9,833 nt of DNA from Candidatus Eiseniibacteriota bacterium. Lineage in GTDB: Bacteria; Joyebacterota; Joyebacteria; Joyebacterales; Joyebacteraceae. Both the position numbers and the translations under genes were made by a program. The notes under the pieces were generated by a model. It saw only the letters and a list, made by a program, of their open reading frames with translations, had not been told where the DNA came from and searched no databases. The DNA lies in contig DAOWCM010000063.1 of NCBI GenBank assembly GCA_030639555.1, forward strand, positions 1 through 9,833, read 5' to 3'. Below, in pieces: positions 7,252 through 9,833 of the stretch (position 1 is the first letter of the stretch; each line of letters starts with the position of its first letter).

Positions 7252-7884
7252 CTACGACAGATAGCTCCGCTCTATGCCCAACAGGATCCTGAGCGACATC
7301 GAGACCGCTCCGAGCGCCGCGCCTATCTGGATGCCGCGCTTGGCCGCGAGCTGCGGGATGTCCATGATCCACTCCTGGGCCACAGGGAAGAACTGTGAGA
7401 TGGCGGCCCCGATCGGAACCCTGCCCAGCATGACGATGACCGCCGACACCAGTAGCAGTGTCGCGACCGTGTTCCGCGCCCTGAACGCGCGATAGGACGC
7501 CGACGCGATGTAGAAAGCCAGGAGCGCGAACATCGTCGCCTGAAGAGGGATGATGCCGTACGTGTAGACGAACATGAACGGCGACTGCATGTGGAACGGG
7601 CTGCCGAACTTAACGAATCCGATGATACCGACGACGAGCGTTACGACCAGGCTCAGAAGCAGCGCCAGACTGTGCCATCTGCCCTCGCGGGCTCGAATGA
7701 TCCTCCGCAGGTGCGCCCTGAACAGGCTGTCGACGCCGAGGAGCATCGCGAAGCCGGAGACGATCGCGAACCACACGAGAAGCCTCTGCTCGAGCTGCCC
7801 GAACGGCTCGTGCGGGACGAAGAACGAGACGATGAGGAAGAAGCCCGTGAGGAATGTGATCAGCAGTGGGACCGTGCGCTTCAT
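7252..7884 (-). CDS. Polytopic membrane protein of unknown function (ERSYL family)
   Basis: A 210-aa integral membrane protein with about five or six helices (roughly 5-22, 34-50, 71-90, 106-128, 139-155 and a C-terminal amphipathic or membrane segment 183-203). Features that look like family signatures are FFVPHEPFGQLEQRL (21-35), a basic loop RAHLRRIIRAREGR (56-69), ASASYRAFRARN (127-138), VMLGRVPIG (151-159) and the C-terminal SLRILLGIERSYLS (197-210). I recall similar hypothetical proteins in several candidate phyla, from memory only. No transporter, ATPase or protease motif is seen. The ATG at 7884 has GGAG (7895-7898) about 10 nt upstream, inside one copy of a 21-bp tandem repeat. It lies between the fibronectin-III gene (65 nt) and the TM-domain-TM gene (43 nt), which points to a joint membrane complex. 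Confidence 0.86.
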   Translation of the reverse strand: MKRTVPLLITFLTGFFLIVSFFVPHEPFGQLEQRLLVWFAIVSGFAMLLGVDSLFRAHLRRIIRAREGRWHSLALLLSLVVTLVVGIIGFVKFGSPFHMQSPFMFVYTYGIIPLQATMFALLAFYIASASYRAFRARNTVATLLLVSAVIVMLGRVPIGAAISQFFPVAQEWIMDIPQLAAKRGIQIGAALGAVSMSLRILLGIERSYLS

Positions 7885-7926
7885 GGATCAGTGTCTCCGG
7901 TGGATGGATCAGTATCTCCGGTGGTT
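7885..7926. repeat. 21-bp imperfect tandem duplication upstream of the 210-aa membrane protein gene
   Basis: Two adjacent 21-bp units (7885-7905 and 7906-7926) match at 19 of 21 positions. On the minus strand each unit carries CCGGAGA, so the ribosome binding site is duplicated. The copy next to the gene ends at the ATG; the distal copy ends at ATC in the same frame. Confidence 0.85.
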
Positions 7927-7949
7927 CGAATCGCGGGACCGCTGATCCG

Positions 7950-9227
7950 CTAGCCGAACCACGAGTACAGAGCGTCGAACGCCCTCGAGAAGAACGAGTT
8001 CCCGGCGGGGAAGACCAGCACCCCGATGGTTCCCACGACGAACCCCAGGACGATGACGTAGACGATGGCCATCTTCGTGAGGTCCTGTCCCTTGAGACTC
8101 CCGAGCATGACCGGCTCGCGCGAGAGGTAGCTGGATGCCGCGAAGAGCTCCTCTCCGATGAGCGTGTAGTCGCACGCGGCGACGAAGAACGGCAGCTGGG
8201 AAGTCTCCTTTGTGCCCGCTATCTGGATGGCCCCGATGGCGTGGCCGGTCTCCGCGAGAATGAGTGACTCGGCGTAGAACGTGCCCAGCAGGAACACCGC
8301 CTCGGGCCGCTCCCGCACCATGATCCCATCGACGCCGGCCGTGTAGCCGAACTGGTCGTACGTCAGGTAGGCAACGCTGCCGGGGTCGTAGGCGTCAAGC
8401 TGACCCACCTCGGCGTAGGCGGTTCTCACGATCTCCTGGGCCGTCGTCATCACGATCGGGTCGGCCACCGGCACCAGGAGACGCGTGCCGTGAGTCGCGA
8501 CACGCTTCGCCACGTGTCCGAGGATCGTGAGCGCAGCCAGCGTCCCCACTTCGCTCACGGTCTCGATGCCCGGCACGAAGAGCACGGGTCGGCCCATCTC
8601 CGTGGCTCGTCCCACGGCGTCGTCGACGGCTTCCAGTCCCGGGATCTTCCGGATGAAGAGCTCGGCCCCGCCCCTGGCTCTCTGGACGAAGAAGAGCACT
8701 GCAACGCAGAAGAACAGCGTGACGATGAGCACGGAGAAGCGCCCCCGGGCGAACCACTGCGCACTTGCCACCGCCGGGCCGCTTGGCTCGGAGTCGGCGA
8801 AACCGGACGGTGAGACGGAGCGCACGACGTACTGATAGGTTGTGCCGTCCTCGGCGGATTCATCGTCGAACTCGCGGTCGGCAGCCGGCACGTCACCGAT
8901 CAGCGCCAGAGTCTCTCCCGGGGCGTACCTGAAGATCTCGAAGCCCGTGATGAACTCGGTTGCAGGAGTGTCCTCTGGAACCTCCCACGTCACACTGATA
9001 AGGCCGCCGCCGTCCTCGGGGACGTCCGCCGCCTGGACGCCGCAGACCGCGGGAGGTAGCACCGGTACCATCGCAACGTCCGCTGGTGAGGAAAGTATCT
9101 CGGACGTGGCGAGGGACCGGGGTCGGGCAAACGAATCCCCGCCCGTGAGGGCGGGGATCGTCAGCAACACGGCGAACACTATCAGGAGGCCGAAGCGCGT
9201 GCGGTCAGCTGTTTCCGGACGTGTCAC
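7950..9227 (-). CDS. Membrane-anchored fibronectin-III protein with conserved C-terminal domain (DUF6754-like)
   Basis: A 425-aa protein. Residues 12-28 form a signal peptide or anchor helix, and about 58-152 a single fibronectin type III domain (SVTWEVPED, FEIFRYAPGE, YQYVVRSVSPSGFADSEPS). A membrane helix follows at about 164-182, then a conserved soluble domain at about 188-385 (start LFIRKIPGLEAVDDAVGRA; later GRPVLFVPG, YLTYDQFGYTAG, GSLKGQD) and a C-terminal helix at about 386-406. I associate the domain with the uncharacterised Pfam family DUF6754, from memory. The topology model puts fibronectin-III outside and the conserved domain inside, supported by the basic stretch QRARGG after the second helix. 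The GTG at 9227 is the only plausible start: AAAGGAGG lies 11 nt upstream, and the longer open frame to 9749 runs through the transaminase gene in another frame. It opens the membrane module and starts 23 nt after lat. Function unknown; the fibronectin-III part suggests extracytoplasmic protein contacts. Confidence 0.88.
   Translation of the reverse strand: MTRPETADRTRFGLLIVFAVLLTIPALTGGDSFARPRSLATSEILSSPADVAMVPVLPPAVCGVQAADVPEDGGGLISVTWEVPEDTPATEFITGFEIFRYAPGETLALIGDVPAADREFDDESAEDGTTYQYVVRSVSPSGFADSEPSGPAVASAQWFARGRFSVLIVTLFFCVAVLFFVQRARGGAELFIRKIPGLEAVDDAVGRATEMGRPVLFVPGIETVSEVGTLAALTILGHVAKRVATHGTRLLVPVADPIVMTTAQEIVRTAYAEVGQLDAYDPGSVAYLTYDQFGYTAGVDGIMVRERPEAVFLLGTFYAESLILAETGHAIGAIQIAGTKETSQLPFFVAACDYTLIGEELFAASSYLSREPVMLGSLKGQDLTKMAIVYVIVLGFVVGTIGVLVFPAGNSFFSRAFDALYSWFG
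9135..9158. repeat. Perfect 10-bp inverted repeat inside the fibronectin gene
   Basis: ATCCCCGCCC (9135-9144), a GTGA loop (9145-9148 on the plus strand) and GGGCGGGGAT (9149-9158) form a very stable GC-rich hairpin, with two more pairs (9132-9133 with 9159-9160) beyond a one-base bulge. It falls in codons 24-31, at the end of the signal-peptide or anchor region. Confidence 0.9.
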
Positions 9228-9238
9228 GTCGCTTCGTG

Positions 9239-9246
9239 CCTCCTTT
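9239..9246 (-). promoter_or_regulatory. Ribosome binding site that sets the fibronectin gene start
   Basis: AAAGGAGG on the minus strand lies 11 nt before the GTG at 9227 and just after the lat stop codon. No other start codon lies in frame between them, so the start is well supported despite the long spacer. Confidence 0.75.
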
Positions 9247-9250
9247 GGTC

Positions 9251-9833
9251 CTACATGCTCCGGAGAGTCTTCTCCAGGGCCTCGAGGGCCTCGTCGATCT
9301 CGGCGCCGCTGATGTTGAGCGGCGGGCGGAAGCGGACGGTGGTTGCGCCGCACGGCAGCGCGAAGGTCCCGTTTTCGCGGAGCTTCGGAAGGAGCTCGCT
9401 TCTCATCTCCGTCGTCGGAAGGTCGAACGCGCACATCAGGCCGCGGCCGCGTACATTGGTCATCTTGCCGCCGGATGTGTCGGCGATGACCTTGAGGCCC
9501 GAGACGAGACGCTTTCCGGCCGACGCCGCGTTCTCCACTAGCTTCTCCTCGTTGATGATCTCGAGGTATCGCTGGCATCTGACCATGTCGATCAGGTTGC
9601 CGCCCCACGTCGAGTTGATCCTGGATGAGAGCTCGAACACGTTGTCCTTGGCCTCGCGGACGCGCTCGGAGACCATGATGCCGCAGACCTGCGTCTTCTT
9701 GCCGAAGCACGCGATGTCGGGGGCCATGCCCATCTGCTGGAACGTCCACATCGTTCCTGTGAGCCCCAGGCCCGTCTGGACCTCGTCGAAGATCAGCATG
9801 ACGTCCCTCTCGTCCGCTATCTTTCTGAGCATC
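9251..9833 (-). CDS. lat: L-lysine 6-transaminase (lysine epsilon-aminotransferase), C-terminal part
   Basis: PLP-dependent class III aminotransferase that moves the epsilon-amino group of L-lysine to 2-oxoglutarate, giving 2-aminoadipate 6-semialdehyde (cyclising to piperideine-6-carboxylate) and glutamate. About 193 C-terminal residues of a usual roughly 440-450 are present; the 5' end lies beyond the right edge. Numbering from the first Met here, DEVQTG (16-21) contains the PLP-contacting Asp, FGKKTQVCG (43-51) carries the Schiff-base lysine K45, SRINSTWGGNL (70-80) holds the phosphate-binding Thr75, and R167 in TVRFRPPL binds the substrate carboxylate. From memory of the Mycobacterium tuberculosis enzyme (D271, K300, T330, R422), these four positions keep identical spacing, which separates LAT from other class III transaminases. 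RGRGLMCAFDLPT (128-140) is also typical. It likely shares a transcript with the fibronectin gene 23 nt downstream, although a metabolic link is not evident. Confidence 0.93.
   Translation of the reverse strand, partial: MLRKIADERDVMLIFDEVQTGLGLTGTMWTFQQMGMAPDIACFGKKTQVCGIMVSERVREAKDNVFELSSRINSTWGGNLIDMVRCQRYLEIINEEKLVENAASAGKRLVSGLKVIADTSGGKMTNVRGRGLMCAFDLPTTEMRSELLPKLRENGTFALPCGATTVRFRPPLNISGAEIDEALEALEKTLRSM

Noticed and set aside
7237..7252. Short inverted repeat GGACG/CGTCC at the end of the 210-aa membrane protein gene
   Set aside because: A 5-bp stem with a 6-nt loop is expected by chance in such GC-rich DNA, and no U-tract follows.
9228..9749. N-terminal extension of the fibronectin protein by 174 codons
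   Set aside because: The extension overlaps lat in another frame, has low-complexity Arg/Gly/Pro-rich sequence, and is made unnecessary by the AAAGGAGG and GTG at 9227.
1..9833. Search for tRNA, rRNA, CRISPR, transposase, prophage or defence genes
   Set aside because: Nothing with the needed cloverleaf, regular repeat spacing or protein motifs was found. Repeats seen are only the 21-bp duplication and isolated hairpins.

Overview
The window is GC-rich and densely coding, with GGAGG-type ribosome binding sites, frequent GTG starts and short intergenic gaps. There is no tRNA, rRNA, CRISPR array or transposase gene. It reads as a chromosomal segment of an uncultured, probably Gram-negative-like bacterium. 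The four-gene membrane cluster on the minus strand resembles clusters I remember from poorly characterised candidate phyla (FCB-group or neighbouring lineages such as Latescibacterota, Zixibacteria, Eisenbacteria or WOR-3). That placement is from memory and is low confidence; no marker gene here settles it.

Plus-strand half (1-5619). The order is: the C-terminal part of a GAF-SpoIIE (PP2C-type) serine/threonine phosphatase, running in from the left edge; a cytoplasmic S9-family prolyl-oligopeptidase-like peptidase; a CYTH-domain protein of the class IV adenylyl cyclase type; a GNAT acetyltransferase fused to a thioredoxin-like (YoaP-type) domain with a CxxC motif; and a tandem-GNAT protein. 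The phosphatase and peptidase are 21 nt apart. The CYTH and GNAT-thioredoxin genes overlap by ATGA. The tandem GNAT follows 16 nt later. These look like one or two short operons, with a hairpin at 3232-3254 between the peptidase and the CYTH gene.

Minus-strand half (5673-9833). Read right to left, it holds the 3' part of an L-lysine 6-transaminase gene (lat), running off the right edge, then four genes of unknown function. These encode a membrane-anchored fibronectin-III protein with a large conserved C-terminal domain, a polytopic membrane protein, a TM-domain-TM protein and a second polytopic membrane protein. Gaps are 23, 65, 43 and 51 nt, each start has a ribosome binding site, and the order suggests a single transcript. 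All four products are membrane proteins, so together they probably form an envelope complex. Two of them share a TM-domain-TM layout and short sequence motifs, which hints at related domains. This module is the most likely undescribed system in the window.

The two halves converge at about 5620-5672, where weak hairpins without U-tracts lie. Two small structural oddities stand out: a perfect 10-bp inverted repeat inside the signal-peptide-coding region of the fibronectin gene (9135-9158), and an imperfect 21-bp tandem duplication covering the ribosome binding site of the 210-aa membrane protein gene (7885-7926).
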